DNA from: JALYJG01 sp033763555
GTDB taxonomy: Bacteria > Pseudomonadota > Alphaproteobacteria > UBA9219
Length of the DNA: 64,000 nt
Assembly (NCBI GenBank): GCA_033763555.1
Contig: JANRKK010000036.1
Coordinates: 134,819-198,818 of the forward strand
Direction: 5' to 3'
Part shown: positions 17,664 to 25,482 of the stretch, one piece after another
Layout: the number at the start of each line of letters is the position of its first letter
Position numbering within the stretch: position 1 is the stretch's first letter
Notes under the pieces: model-generated
The model's input: the letters and a program-made list of their open reading frames with translations, nothing else
Told to the model about the DNA's origin: nothing
Databases searched by the model: none
Translations under genes and position numbers: made by a program

Positions 17664-18233
17664 ATGATCTGGTCTTTACCTCTCCCGCTTCCACTGATCG
17701 AAAGCCGTGACGGGGATTCTTTTCTCTCGCTTCCCCTGGGCTCAACGGCGCTTCCGTTGTCACCGCATCCCGGCTCTTTCGGCTTTGTCCGCAAAAAACA
17801 TGTGCATGAAGGCGTTGATCTCTACTGCCCGGAAGGCACGCCCGTTTACGCGGTCGAAGGCGGCATTATTGTCGGATGTCTTCCCTTTACAGGAGAAATA
17901 ACCCGTCCGCGATCACCCTGGTGGGAAGATAGCTTCGCCATTCTGGTCGAGGGCCCAAGCGGTGTTGTCGTTTACGGTGAAATTGTGCCGCTGAATCTTC
18001 CAGAAGAAACAATTATTCAGGTGGGCCAGACTCTTGGTTACGTCACGCGCGTTCTCAAGAAAGATAAAGGACGCCCGCGCGCCATGCTGCATCTTGAACT
18101 TTACGAAACGGGCACGCGTGATGTTTATGAATGGACAGTTGCAACAGGAAAAACACCGATGGAATCCAAGCCCGCGCCCCTGCGCGACCCCACTCCTTTT
18201 TTACAGCAGGCTCTCCAATTTCAACCGGGCTGA
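17664..18233 (+). CDS. M23-fold protein lacking both catalytic histidines
   Basis: A 189-residue LytM/M23-type domain with no signal peptide. The zinc ligands of the family are kept: H48 and D52 in HEGVD, and H143 in MLHLEL. The two catalytic histidines are not: the usual YGHL reads YGEI (E106), and the first His of HLHFE is M141. The family includes non-enzymatic zinc-binding members such as LECT2, so this is probably a binding or structural protein and not a peptidoglycan hydrolase. It starts one base after the double-CoaB gene stops and ends that cluster, overlapping the convergent GAF gene by 13 bases. Confidence 0.72.
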   Translation: MIWSLPLPLPLIESRDGDSFLSLPLGSTALPLSPHPGSFGFVRKKHVHEGVDLYCPEGTPVYAVEGGIIVGCLPFTGEITRPRSPWWEDSFAILVEGPSGVVVYGEIVPLNLPEETIIQVGQTLGYVTRVLKKDKGRPRAMLHLELYETGTRDVYEWTVATGKTPMESKPAPLRDPTPFLQQALQFQPG

Positions 18234-18799
18234 CCCGGGCGCGTTGCGGAAAGCTCGCCCGCAAGCCGCACATTTTCAAGCGCGAGGGATGTCGTGTCCG
18301 CCAGAATTTGCAGGACTTTCAATTCTTCCAGCGAAACCTGATGCGGCGTCGCCCAGTAATTGCCGATTGCGCCGAGCGGGTCATTGTGGCGGATCGGAAC
18401 CATGATCATACTTTTGACAAAAGTCTGGCGATAGACATCATGCGGGACGCGCGGATGCTTGTAGATATCCTCGATAAAGAGGACCTCGCGATTCATCATC
18501 ACCCAGCCGCTGACGCATTTCTCCATGGGGAAGCGCTGGCCTTTCCAAAGCGGGCTGATGGCGTCTTCATCGGCATAGAAACATTGATCCCCGTCGCGCA
18601 ACACAAAGGTCGCGCCGTCCGCGCCCGTTAATTCGCGCGCGGCATGCCGCACAACCCGCGTTACGCTTTCGATCGTATGTGATTTGGACAGAAGCTGGAC
18701 AACGCGCACCAGCCGTTCCATCGCCGCCGCATACCAGGCGGAATTATGAGAAGACGTGAAAGGCGCAGGCATTCCCGCGTGAATATTTTCAGATGTCAT
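18221..18799 (-). CDS. GAF-domain sensor protein
   Basis: A 192-residue protein made almost wholly of one GAF domain: HTIESVTRVVRHAARELTGADG, FVLRDGDQCFYADED, the CVSGWVMMNREVLFIEDI stretch, SMIMVPIRHNDPLGAIGNYW, and a final ILADTTSLALENVRL helix. GAF domains bind cyclic nucleotides, tetrapyrroles or small molecules. No output domain is attached, so it would signal through a partner. It is transcribed toward the CoaB/CoaC-like cluster and overlaps the M23 gene by 13 bases. The region upstream (18800-19039) shows no gene. Confidence 0.8.
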   Translation of the reverse strand: MTSENIHAGMPAPFTSSHNSAWYAAAMERLVRVVQLLSKSHTIESVTRVVRHAARELTGADGATFVLRDGDQCFYADEDAISPLWKGQRFPMEKCVSGWVMMNREVLFIEDIYKHPRVPHDVYRQTFVKSMIMVPIRHNDPLGAIGNYWATPHQVSLEELKVLQILADTTSLALENVRLAGELSATRPGQPG

Positions 18800-19039
18800 T
18801 TTTTTTGCCTTGCCCCGGAAGTTTTTTGGAAATTAGGGGATAAGGAAATTAGTTGAAAGCGCGATTATGAGATTTTGCCGTAACGTCACATACATAAGCA
18901 TGCATGACACTGAAGGATTGCACCGATTTTATTGCCAGGTTTGGAGGGGTGGGATGTGCTTGCTTGCGCTGCAATTTTCTAAACTCGTCTTCGCCCTATC
19001 ACAAACCCCCTTCTGTGCAGCCGTCAGATCCTCTGTCGA

Positions 19040-19069
19040 TTGACATCAATATACCCAATGGGGTATATG
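19040..19069 (+). promoter_or_regulatory. csoR promoter with copper-repressor operator
   Basis: A consensus -35 TTGACA lies at 19040-19045 and a -10-like TATATG at 19064-19069. Between and over them sits the perfect palindrome ATATACCC-AATG-GGGTATAT (19049-19068), the GC-rich-core type of site bound by CsoR repressors. Binding here would block RNA polymerase directly, and Cu(I) would release it. The csoR start is 35 bases downstream. Confidence 0.88.
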
Positions 19070-19103
19070 GGGTGCAAGAGAGAAAACATACAGGAGCCAA
19101 GCC

Positions 19104-19379
19104 ATGTCGCCCCATCCATCGCATAAAAAGGAAATCTCCCGTCTTAATCGCGCCATTGGTCAGCTGGAGGCGGTCAAGCGCATGGTTGATGAGGGGCAGT
19201 ATTGCGTCGATATCATGACCCAATTACGGGCTGCGCGCAGTGCCGTAAAAACAATCGAGCTGGGTGTTCTGGAAACGCATATGGGTGCCTGCATGGCGGA
19301 TGCCTGTCATAGCGGGAGTCAAAAAGTCAAATCCAGACGCATTAGCGAGATTATGTCCTTGCTGAAAAAATACGAATAG
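19104..19379 (+). CDS. csoR: CsoR-type Cu(I)-sensing repressor
   Basis: A 91-residue all-helical repressor of the CsoR/RcnR/FrmR family. The Cu(I)-binding triad is clear: C34 (GQYCVD), H59 and C63 (LETHMGAC). Family members release DNA when copper binds. It follows a promoter holding a matching palindrome and precedes copA by 9 bases, so it most likely represses itself and copA-copB. The extra C68 (MADAC) just after the triad is not part of the usual set. Confidence 0.92.
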   Translation: MSPHPSHKKEISRLNRAIGQLEAVKRMVDEGQYCVDIMTQLRAARSAVKTIELGVLETHMGACMADACHSGSQKVKSRRISEIMSLLKKYE

Positions 19380-19388
19380 GGATTTTTC

Positions 19389-21044
19389 ATGAAACCGTTT
19401 GCACTTTTTCTGTGCGCAGTCATTTTATTTTCTTCATCGGCGGAAGCTGGCACTTATCACCTCGATATTGAGCGCAAGGCGGTCAATATCACGGGTAGTC
19501 CGGTCGAGAAAATTACTGTTAATGGCGGTATTCCCGGACCAACTCTGCGCTTCAGGGAAGGTGAGGACGTAACAATTACCGTCACCAACCACCTGGATGA
19601 GGATACCTCCGTTCACTGGCATGGGTTGCTGTTGCCGGGCGAAATGGATGGCGTTCCCGGCTTCAATGCTTTCCCCGGTATTAAGCCGGGCGAAACATTT
19701 ACCTATCATTTCAGGATACGCCAGAGTGGAACCTACTGGTATCATGCGCACAGCATGGGACAGGAACAAGACGGGCATTATGGCTCTATCGTTATTACAC
19801 CAAGGGACAAAGATCCCTTACAGGCCAACCGCGATTATGTCGTTCTGATTTCCGATTTTCATGAGGGTGACTGGCAGGAAATTCTAGCCAACCTGAAAAA
19901 AGATTCTGATTATTATCAATTCAATCGGCGCACGCTGGGTGATTTTTTTAATGATATTGACAAGAAGGGTTTTGCTACCGCCTGGAATTTTGCCGCCGAT
20001 TGGGGTGAGATGAGGATGCGGCCAACCGACCTGTCGGACGTAACAGGTTATATTTTTCTCATAAACGGCAAAACACCGGAGCAAAACTGGACGGGGCTTT
20101 TCAAGCCGGGCGAACGCGTAAGGCTGCGTTTTATCAACGCCTCGGCCATGTCTTTCTATGATGTGCGGATACCGGGCCTGAAGATGCAGGTCGTGTCGTC
20201 AGATGGACAGGATATCGAGCCTGTGCCTGTTGACGAGTTTCGTTTCGGCGTTGCCGAAACCTATGACGTGATTGTTACACCCAAAGAAGACAAGGCTTAT
20301 ACAATTGTGGCCGAACCAATTGACCGCACGGGTTTTGCGTTAGGTACTCTGGCGACACGCGAAGAGATGATTGGGGAAAAACCCCAGCCGCGTCCACGCA
20401 CTCTGCTGAATATGGTTGATATGGGTATGAACCATGCAGCTATGGAGCATCATGAGCATGGCGGCACAATGAGCATGGAGCAAATAGCGGAGGTCAGCGG
20501 TTGGGCAAATGCAGGAACGCCCGCCGGGAGCAAGGCCCTCAATTACGCTGATTTGCGTTTCTTCGGCATACAGAAAGATACGCGCCTGCCGCAGCGCGAG
20601 ATTTTGGTCAGGCTTGGCGGCAACATGGAACGTTATATCTGGACGATTAATGGAAAGAAGTTCGAGGATTCCGGCCCGATCAGCCTGAACTATGGTGAGC
20701 GTGTGCGTCTGAAATTCGTCAATGACACAATGATGGCACATCCCATGCATTTGCATGGAATGTTCGTGCAGTTGGAAAATGGCCAACCAGCGGGAAAATT
20801 GCCCAATAAACACACAATTATCATTCCACCCGGCCAATCTTATTCGGCTCTTTTGACCGCTGATGAGCCCGGAGAATGGGCATTTCACTGCCATCTGCTT
20901 TATCACATGATGACTGGTATGATGAACAAGGTTGTGGTCGCCAAACTCGATCCCACGGCTACGGCACCCTTGCCAAGCAGCGATCTGCATAAGGAGTCTG
21001 GCACTTCACCCTCTCATGAAGAGGGCCATCATCATGCGCACTAA
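19389..21044 (+). CDS. copA: Copper resistance multicopper oxidase CopA
   Basis: A 551-residue periplasmic cuprous oxidase with a signal peptide ending near SSAEA. The copper ligand blocks are all present: HWHG (H76, H78), TYWYHAHS, HPMHLHGMF and HCHLLYHMMTGM. A Met/His-rich stretch (MNHAAMEHHEHGGTMSMEQ) is typical of CopA/PcoA and probably collects Cu(I). It is the second gene of the csoR-copA-copB unit. It overlaps copB by 11 bases. Confidence 0.93.
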   Translation: MKPFALFLCAVILFSSSAEAGTYHLDIERKAVNITGSPVEKITVNGGIPGPTLRFREGEDVTITVTNHLDEDTSVHWHGLLLPGEMDGVPGFNAFPGIKPGETFTYHFRIRQSGTYWYHAHSMGQEQDGHYGSIVITPRDKDPLQANRDYVVLISDFHEGDWQEILANLKKDSDYYQFNRRTLGDFFNDIDKKGFATAWNFAADWGEMRMRPTDLSDVTGYIFLINGKTPEQNWTGLFKPGERVRLRFINASAMSFYDVRIPGLKMQVVSSDGQDIEPVPVDEFRFGVAETYDVIVTPKEDKAYTIVAEPIDRTGFALGTLATREEMIGEKPQPRPRTLLNMVDMGMNHAAMEHHEHGGTMSMEQIAEVSGWANAGTPAGSKALNYADLRFFGIQKDTRLPQREILVRLGGNMERYIWTINGKKFEDSGPISLNYGERVRLKFVNDTMMAHPMHLHGMFVQLENGQPAGKLPNKHTIIIPPGQSYSALLTADEPGEWAFHCHLLYHMMTGMMNKVVVAKLDPTATAPLPSSDLHKESGTSPSHEEGHHHAH

Positions 21045-21738
21045 GGGGCGCATAGTCGTTTTTCTTTTTGTACTTGCCTGTTCAACACCTGCACTTGCCA
21101 ATGAAGAGCATGACTCATTGCTCTTTCACGCCTTCCTTTTCGAGGGCGATTATGGCCAGAGCGATGGCAGGCCGACCGGAAGCTGGGATTTGGACGGCTG
21201 GATCGGAGGTGATTACAACAAGTTGTGGCTGAAAAGCGAAGGCGAAAGCAACAACAATAAAATGGAACAAGCCGAATTTTGGGCCATGTATAGCCGCAAC
21301 ATTGCGACTTTCTGGGATGCCCAGATAGGCATTCGCCATGATGTCACGCCGACATCCGAAACCTATGCCGTGCTGGGATTTGGTGGTTTAGCACCGTATT
21401 TCTTCGATACCGAAGCCCATCTGTTCATTAGCCAAAGCGGCGATGTCAGCATCAGGCTGCGGGAAGAAAATGATTTTCTGATTACGCAACGTTTAATTAT
21501 TCAACCCTATCTGGAAGCAAATTTCTTTGCGCAGAAAGTAGATAAGCAGGAAAGGAGTGTGGGGCTTGCCTATGGTGAAGCTGGCCTGCTGACCCGTTAT
21601 GAAATTACCCGTAAATTCGCCCCTTATATCGATCTGCGGTATGAGCGTAAATTTGGAGAAACAGCCACGATTGCAAAAAGCAATGGCGAGGATATTGGTA
21701 GCTTTATTGTTGCCGTTGGCTTGCGTCTGATGTTTTAA
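21034..21738 (+). CDS. copB: Outer-membrane copper resistance protein CopB
   Basis: A 234-residue protein with a signal peptide (RIVVFLFVLACSTPALA) and a CopB domain: alternating beta strands ending in an aromatic C-terminus (GLRLMF), as in outer-membrane barrels. Family blocks include GWIGGDYNKLWLKSEGE and FWDAQIGIRHD. It works with CopA to keep copper out of the cell. The start at 21034 overlaps the end of copA; an alternative ATG lies at 21016. Confidence 0.9.
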   Translation: MRTKGRIVVFLFVLACSTPALANEEHDSLLFHAFLFEGDYGQSDGRPTGSWDLDGWIGGDYNKLWLKSEGESNNNKMEQAEFWAMYSRNIATFWDAQIGIRHDVTPTSETYAVLGFGGLAPYFFDTEAHLFISQSGDVSIRLREENDFLITQRLIIQPYLEANFFAQKVDKQERSVGLAYGEAGLLTRYEITRKFAPYIDLRYERKFGETATIAKSNGEDIGSFIVAVGLRLMF

Positions 21739-22069
21739 GGATGCCGTATTATCATATCCAAAACCAGTTTAGCGGTGCTGGGGTAGTTTTCCTTCGCGGT
21801 TTGTTGTCAACCATTGCACCAAGAATGCACCACAGCAGGAAATCGACAAATACGGAAGCACAAGAAATGGCGGTGGGCGGCTCCCAGAAAGCGAGATTGC
21901 TCTCTGATTATCTCATTGTCCCGCGACAATTTTTCAATTTCAACGCACATGTTCGTGAAGAACTTTACGTAGCCTTGCTCTTGATTGTAACTGAACAAAA
22001 AATAGTCGCCGCTGACACCGACAGTTTTTGATGGTACTATTTTTTGAAAATTTGTCCAGCAGTCACTAA
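21739..22069. other. Intergenic stretch with a doubtful minus-strand ORF
   Basis: About 330 bases between copB and the next metal regulator. An open frame of 105 codons on the minus strand (22124 to 21807) contains some protein-like sequence (GDYFLFSYNQEQGYVKFF) but would start inside the rcnR-like promoter and gene, has no clear ribosome site and is unrecognised. It may be a remnant. A plus-strand frame of 96 codons (21741-22031) covers the same bases and is no better supported. Confidence 0.35.
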
Positions 22070-22099
22070 TTGACTCTATCCCCCCTGGGGGGATATGGT
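22070..22099 (+). promoter_or_regulatory. Promoter/operator of the rcnR-like gene
   Basis: A -35-like TTGACT (22070-22075) and a -10-like TATGGT (22094-22099) bracket the palindrome TATCCCCCCTGGGGGGATA (22077-22095). Runs of C and G with short A/T arms are the hallmark of operators for nickel/cobalt-sensing RcnR-type repressors. The start codon follows at 22106, so the transcript would have almost no leader and no obvious ribosome site. Confidence 0.82.
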
Positions 22100-22105
22100 C
22101 TAAGC

Positions 22106-22393
22106 ATGAAAAAAAGTTTACCACATCGCCATCACGACGATATTGCTCACCGCCTCAGGCGCGCTGAAGGGCATTTGCGCAGTATTATCCAGATGATTGA
22201 GGATGAAAGGCCTTGTCTTGATATCGCCCAACAGATGCATGCTGTTGAGAAGGCGATTACGCAGGCCAAGCGCACGCTCATTCAAGATCATATCGATCAT
22301 TGCCTCGAAGATACGCTGCGAAAACCTGGAAAAAAGGACAAAACGGCGACAGAGGCACTGTCAGAATTCAAAGAAATCACAAAATATTTATAG
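22106..22393 (+). CDS. RcnR/DmeR-type metal-sensing repressor
   Basis: A 95-residue CsoR/RcnR-family helical repressor. The N-terminus is histidine-rich (HRHHDD), and likely ligands are C37 (RPCLDI), H62, H65 and C66 (QDHIDHC). The N-terminal histidine with Cys/His ligands points to nickel or cobalt, not Cu(I). It has its own operator upstream and lies 7 bases before the exporter gene it most likely controls. The exact metal is inferred from that exporter. Confidence 0.85.
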   Translation: MKKSLPHRHHDDIAHRLRRAEGHLRSIIQMIEDERPCLDIAQQMHAVEKAITQAKRTLIQDHIDHCLEDTLRKPGKKDKTATEALSEFKEITKYL

Positions 22394-22400
22394 GTGCCGC

Positions 22401-23516
22401 ATGACCCCATTTACCGAATTATTGCAACAGGGAACGGCACATGCTTGGCTTTTCATCCCCAGCGCGATATTGCTGGGCGCGCTGCACGGCCTGGAACCTG
22501 GCCATTCCAAAACCATGATGGCTGCGTTCATCGTCGCCGTTCGAGGAACCGTCAAACAAGCTGTTTTACTGGGACTGGCTGCAACATTATCCCATACGAC
22601 TGTCGTTTGGGCCGTTGCGCTCGGAGGCATGTACTTTTTTGGAAAAGTAAGTGCCGAGGCAACAGAGCCTTACTTCCAGCTTGCCTCTGCCGTCATCATC
22701 ATCGGCGTTGCTCTATGGATGTTGTGGCGCACTTGGCAGGAGGATCGCCGTGCCAACATGGAAGACCATCACCATCATCACGGCAATACGCATCATATTG
22801 ATACAGGGCATGGATATATCGCTCTTTCCGTTTTTGAAGGTGGCGTGCCGCCGCGCTGGCGCTTGAAGACGGAAAGCGGTCATGTTTGGCACGCAGAAAA
22901 TGTTGCTCTTGAGACCGAGCGTCCAGATGGCAGCCGTCAATCTTTTACCTTCGTTCAGAAGGAAGGCTATTTGGAATCCGTCGAAGAAATTTCCGAACCG
23001 CACGAATTTATGGTGCGCGTCCGCTTGGGGCATGGCAACCACATTCATGATTACGATGTTCCATTTGTGGAGTATGATCACGGCCATGATCATATTCATG
23101 AGGAGTTGCGCGGCCTTGATGCTTCAACGGGTGGTTATCGTGATGCGCATGAATTGGCTCATGCCAACGACATTCGTCGTCGTTTTGCTGGCCGCGAGGT
23201 GACCACGGGTCAGATCGCGCTGTTTGGTCTGACAGGCGGCTTGATCCCGTGTCCCGCCGCTATTACCGTTCTTTTGCTTTGTCTTCAGCTCAAGGAAATC
23301 GCTCTTGGCGCGACCCTTGTCTTGAGTTTCAGCGTGGGGCTGGCCTTAACTCTGGTCACCGTTGGCGTGGCTGCCGCTCTCAGCGTGAGATACGCCACAA
23401 AACGCTATTCGTGGTTCAGCTCCTTTGTCAGAAAAGCACCGTACTTCTCCTCTGCGCTTATACTTCTCATCGGTATCTATATGGCGATTCACGGTTGGAA
23501 CGGGCGAACCCAATGA
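22401..23516 (+). CDS. Nickel/cobalt exporter, NicO/RcnA family
   Basis: A 371-residue inner-membrane exporter. The family motif LHGLEPGHSKTMMAAF is in the first helix, and LSHTTVVWAVAL and GLIPCPAAITVLLLCL in later ones. A long hydrophilic loop is packed with histidine (HHHHHGNTHH, GHGNHIHDYD, YDHGHDHIHEE), as in NrcA/RcnA proteins. It exports Ni or Co when derepressed by the upstream regulator. The ATG at 22401 is chosen because the longer frame from 22197 would run inside the regulator gene. Confidence 0.9.
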   Translation: MTPFTELLQQGTAHAWLFIPSAILLGALHGLEPGHSKTMMAAFIVAVRGTVKQAVLLGLAATLSHTTVVWAVALGGMYFFGKVSAEATEPYFQLASAVIIIGVALWMLWRTWQEDRRANMEDHHHHHGNTHHIDTGHGYIALSVFEGGVPPRWRLKTESGHVWHAENVALETERPDGSRQSFTFVQKEGYLESVEEISEPHEFMVRVRLGHGNHIHDYDVPFVEYDHGHDHIHEELRGLDASTGGYRDAHELAHANDIRRRFAGREVTTGQIALFGLTGGLIPCPAAITVLLLCLQLKEIALGATLVLSFSVGLALTLVTVGVAAALSVRYATKRYSWFSSFVRKAPYFSSALILLIGIYMAIHGWNGRTQ

Positions 23517-23850
23517 CCGAGAGATGTTTTTCACTCGCCGAACTACATAAAAATATGTTTGCCTTGCTGCTAGCCTTTATATTTTCCGCTTTGCGGACGG
23601 ATGCTTTGATCGGCAACAAATAGGTTCCCGCCTTTGAATCGGGAAAGATCGACGTTTGCCATGCGGTATTCTTGATTTTCGCCGTTACGCGAACCGATCC
23701 CCAACCACGCCTTTTGCCGCCAGAGAAAATTTTTATTTCTGCCGATATGTCTTTGGGCAGCGTGATGAAGAACCATGCGCCCTTACCATGGTACATCCAT
23801 ATCTCGCCTTTAAATTTGAATTCCAAGCCATGCGCGAATCGATTTGCCAT
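23467..23850 (-). CDS. DUF1905 protein with a replaced C-terminus
   Basis: Residues 1-92 fit DUF1905, a small beta-barrel of unknown function: LEFKFKGEIWMYHGKGAWFF, GWGSVRVTAKIKNTAWQTS, IFPDSKAGTYLLPIKASVRKAE. Family members then normally end within about ten residues of a GD motif. Here about 35 unrelated residues follow and run 50 bases into the 3' end of the convergent exporter gene. The true end was probably lost by a deletion or rearrangement. The gene lies 6 bases past the anti-sigma gene on the same strand. Confidence 0.6.
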   Translation of the reverse strand: MANRFAHGLEFKFKGEIWMYHGKGAWFFITLPKDISAEIKIFSGGKRRGWGSVRVTAKIKNTAWQTSIFPDSKAGTYLLPIKASVRKAENIKASSKANIFLCSSASEKHLSVIGFARSNRESPYRYR

Positions 23851-23856
23851 GGCGCA

Positions 23857-24498
23857 CTACCAGCGCAGAAATTTTTTGCCCAAGACGCTGCCGAGAAGGC
23901 CAAGCCCCAGGATGGGCAGGCCGTAGTAGACGGAAACGTAAACGGCCACGTCCCTGTCGCAATGCAGGGCGTAGGCTGTGGCGGCCAAAGCGCCCGCGCT
24001 TACCCCCGCCAAAAAGCCCAAAAGCGTCGGATGCGGAGAAGCTGTTTTGGAAAACCAGAACTTCCAGGCCATCACCAGAGCCACGCCGCCGCCGAGGATT
24101 ACCGATAGGCAGTACGGAGCAGAAGAGCCGTCCTGAAGGATGCTTTTCACGGACTCAAGCGGAATATGCGCCGCCTGAGCGGCGAGCTGCCAGATCAGAA
24201 CGGCACTCGCAAATATAAATGGGGCGAGATGAAGCTTTTTGACAGCTCCCGCCGGACGTGAGATATCCGTGATTAATAGAATGCTACCGATCCAGGCCAG
24301 AAGGAATATGCCAGGCTTCCAGAACAGCGCGCCGCTGTGCATGGCCGAAAGATAGTCGCCCCGCAATCCCATGAACATCAGGACGGCGGCAGCGACCATC
24401 ACAAGGCATGCCGTGCAGTGCATCCACAGCTTCCAATTCAAAAGCGGCTTTTTGAGGCTCAGGTCGGCTACCAGTTTATCAATCAGGGGATCAGTCAT
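23857..24498 (-). CDS. nrsF: NrsF-type anti-sigma factor (DUF1109)
   Basis: A 213-residue polytopic membrane protein with about six helices and the DUF1109 signature stretches (LWMHCTACLVMVAAAVLMFMG, then CLSVILGGGVALVMAW and AYALHCD). In Caulobacter, NrsF-type proteins hold the ECF factor SigF at the membrane and release it under stress; cysteines in the family matter for that. C29 and C32-type cysteines and the HC pair near residue 178 are visible. It overlaps the upstream sigma gene by 8 bases. Confidence 0.85.
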   Translation of the reverse strand: MTDPLIDKLVADLSLKKPLLNWKLWMHCTACLVMVAAAVLMFMGLRGDYLSAMHSGALFWKPGIFLLAWIGSILLITDISRPAGAVKKLHLAPFIFASAVLIWQLAAQAAHIPLESVKSILQDGSSAPYCLSVILGGGVALVMAWKFWFSKTASPHPTLLGFLAGVSAGALAATAYALHCDRDVAVYVSVYYGLPILGLGLLGSVLGKKFLRW

Positions 24499-25027
24499 CC
24501 TGAGCCTCCTCGACAGCGGCCATCATCTTTTTCATGCCCCGATGCACCATGATTTTGACGTTCGAAGGACTGTGCCCTGTCTTTTGGCTGACTTCCTCGA
24601 CGCTCATTTCCTGTAGCTTGATCATCTCGATCATTTCCGCCTGGGCCGGAGGGATGAGTTTAAGCAATGTTTTGACGTCGTGCTTGGCGCACTCGTCACG
24701 GTCATGCTCTTGCGAAGGAAACTCCTGATCCAGCTCCAACTCAACATATCTCAAAGTTTTGCGCATATGGTCAATCCAGCGATGACGCGCAACAGCAGCT
24801 ATCCATGGCCCAAAGGGATAGCTAGGGTCAAAGGTTTGTCGCTTCGCGTGTAATGTCATCAACGTATCCTGTACCAAGTCCTCGATGGCGTTACGGTGGA
24901 TACGTTTTCCAAAATACGCCGCAAGCCATGGCCGAAGGTCGGTCAGCAGCAGACGGTAAGCGTTCTGGTCACCCTTGAGGGCGGCACGCATCCAATCGTC
25001 CCATCTATTGCTGTTATACGTCGTCAT
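24491..25027 (-). CDS. ECF sigma factor, SigF-like
   Basis: A 178-residue extracytoplasmic-function sigma factor. Region 2 is AIEDLVQDTLMTLHAKR and YPFGPWIAAVARHRWIDHMR; region 4 is EMIEMIKLQEMSVEEVSQKTG and SPSNVKIMVHRGMKKM. It is encoded directly before its DUF1109 partner. The first in-frame ATG is at 25027, but a -10-like element (25020-25015) lies inside the first codons, so the ATG at 24991 (MRAALKGD) may be the true start. It most likely drives the divergent bufferin operon and perhaps itself. Confidence 0.88.
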   Translation of the reverse strand: MTTYNSNRWDDWMRAALKGDQNAYRLLLTDLRPWLAAYFGKRIHRNAIEDLVQDTLMTLHAKRQTFDPSYPFGPWIAAVARHRWIDHMRKTLRYVELELDQEFPSQEHDRDECAKHDVKTLLKLIPPAQAEMIEMIKLQEMSVEEVSQKTGHSPSNVKIMVHRGMKKMMAAVEEAQDD

Positions 25028-25034
25028 CGGCTCG

Positions 25035-25096
25035 CGGTTACACCTCAGAAGAAAAATGTTCAGGCAGGTGTAACCAGACCGTTAAGGGGACGTATT
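25035..25096. promoter_or_regulatory. Divergent ECF-type promoters: sigma gene / bufA
   Basis: The ten-base word AGGTGTAACC occurs twice as a perfect inverted repeat: on the plus strand at 25065-25074 and on the minus strand at 25044-25035. For bufA, GTAACC (25069-25074), a 16-base spacer and CGTATT (25091-25096) form a complete ECF-type promoter. For the sigma gene, GTAACC (25040-25035) and CGTATA (25020-25015) are 14 bases apart. Autoregulation together with control of the bufferin operon is inferred. Confidence 0.75.
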
Positions 25097-25195
25097 AACA
25101 CCTTTGAACGCGCCCTAAAGGCATGTTTGTGGGAGATTTTAGCGAATATCCCGCTTTTTGTCCACGTAACAACCGCAATGGAAAGGAAATCAACC

Positions 25196-25456
25196 ATGCA
25201 ACTCTCCAAATCCCTTATGACTGTCGCCGCTCTTGGTGCTTTTGTCGCTGGTGCCGCTCTTATGGCTCCCGATGCTCACGCCAAAGAAGGTTATGAAATG
25301 TGTGCTGGTATCGTCAAAGCTGGCCAGAACGACTGTAAAGGCAACGGCCATAGCTGTGCTGGTCAAGCTAAGAAAGATGGCGACGCTAACGAGTTTGTGT
25401 ACGTCCCGAACGGCACTTGCGACAAGATCGTCGGCGGTCACGTCGTTAAAATGTAA
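25196..25456 (+). CDS. bufA: Bufferin precursor BufA (DUF2282)
   Basis: Small exported peptide that is the substrate of the neighbouring MNIO enzyme. The 86-residue precursor has a signal peptide ending at DAHA, then four cysteines (C36, C47, C54, C75) in the family pattern (AGQNDCKGNGHSCAGQAKKD, VPNGTC). In Caulobacter, bufferins carry modified cysteines and sequester copper in the periplasm. A GGAAAGGA site supports the ATG at 25196. It follows an ECF-type promoter and leads a long plus-strand gene chain. Confidence 0.9.
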   Translation: MQLSKSLMTVAALGAFVAGAALMAPDAHAKEGYEMCAGIVKAGQNDCKGNGHSCAGQAKKDGDANEFVYVPNGTCDKIVGGHVVKM

Positions 25457-25482
25457 TCCACCAAAGTTCAGAGGTTCCCGCC

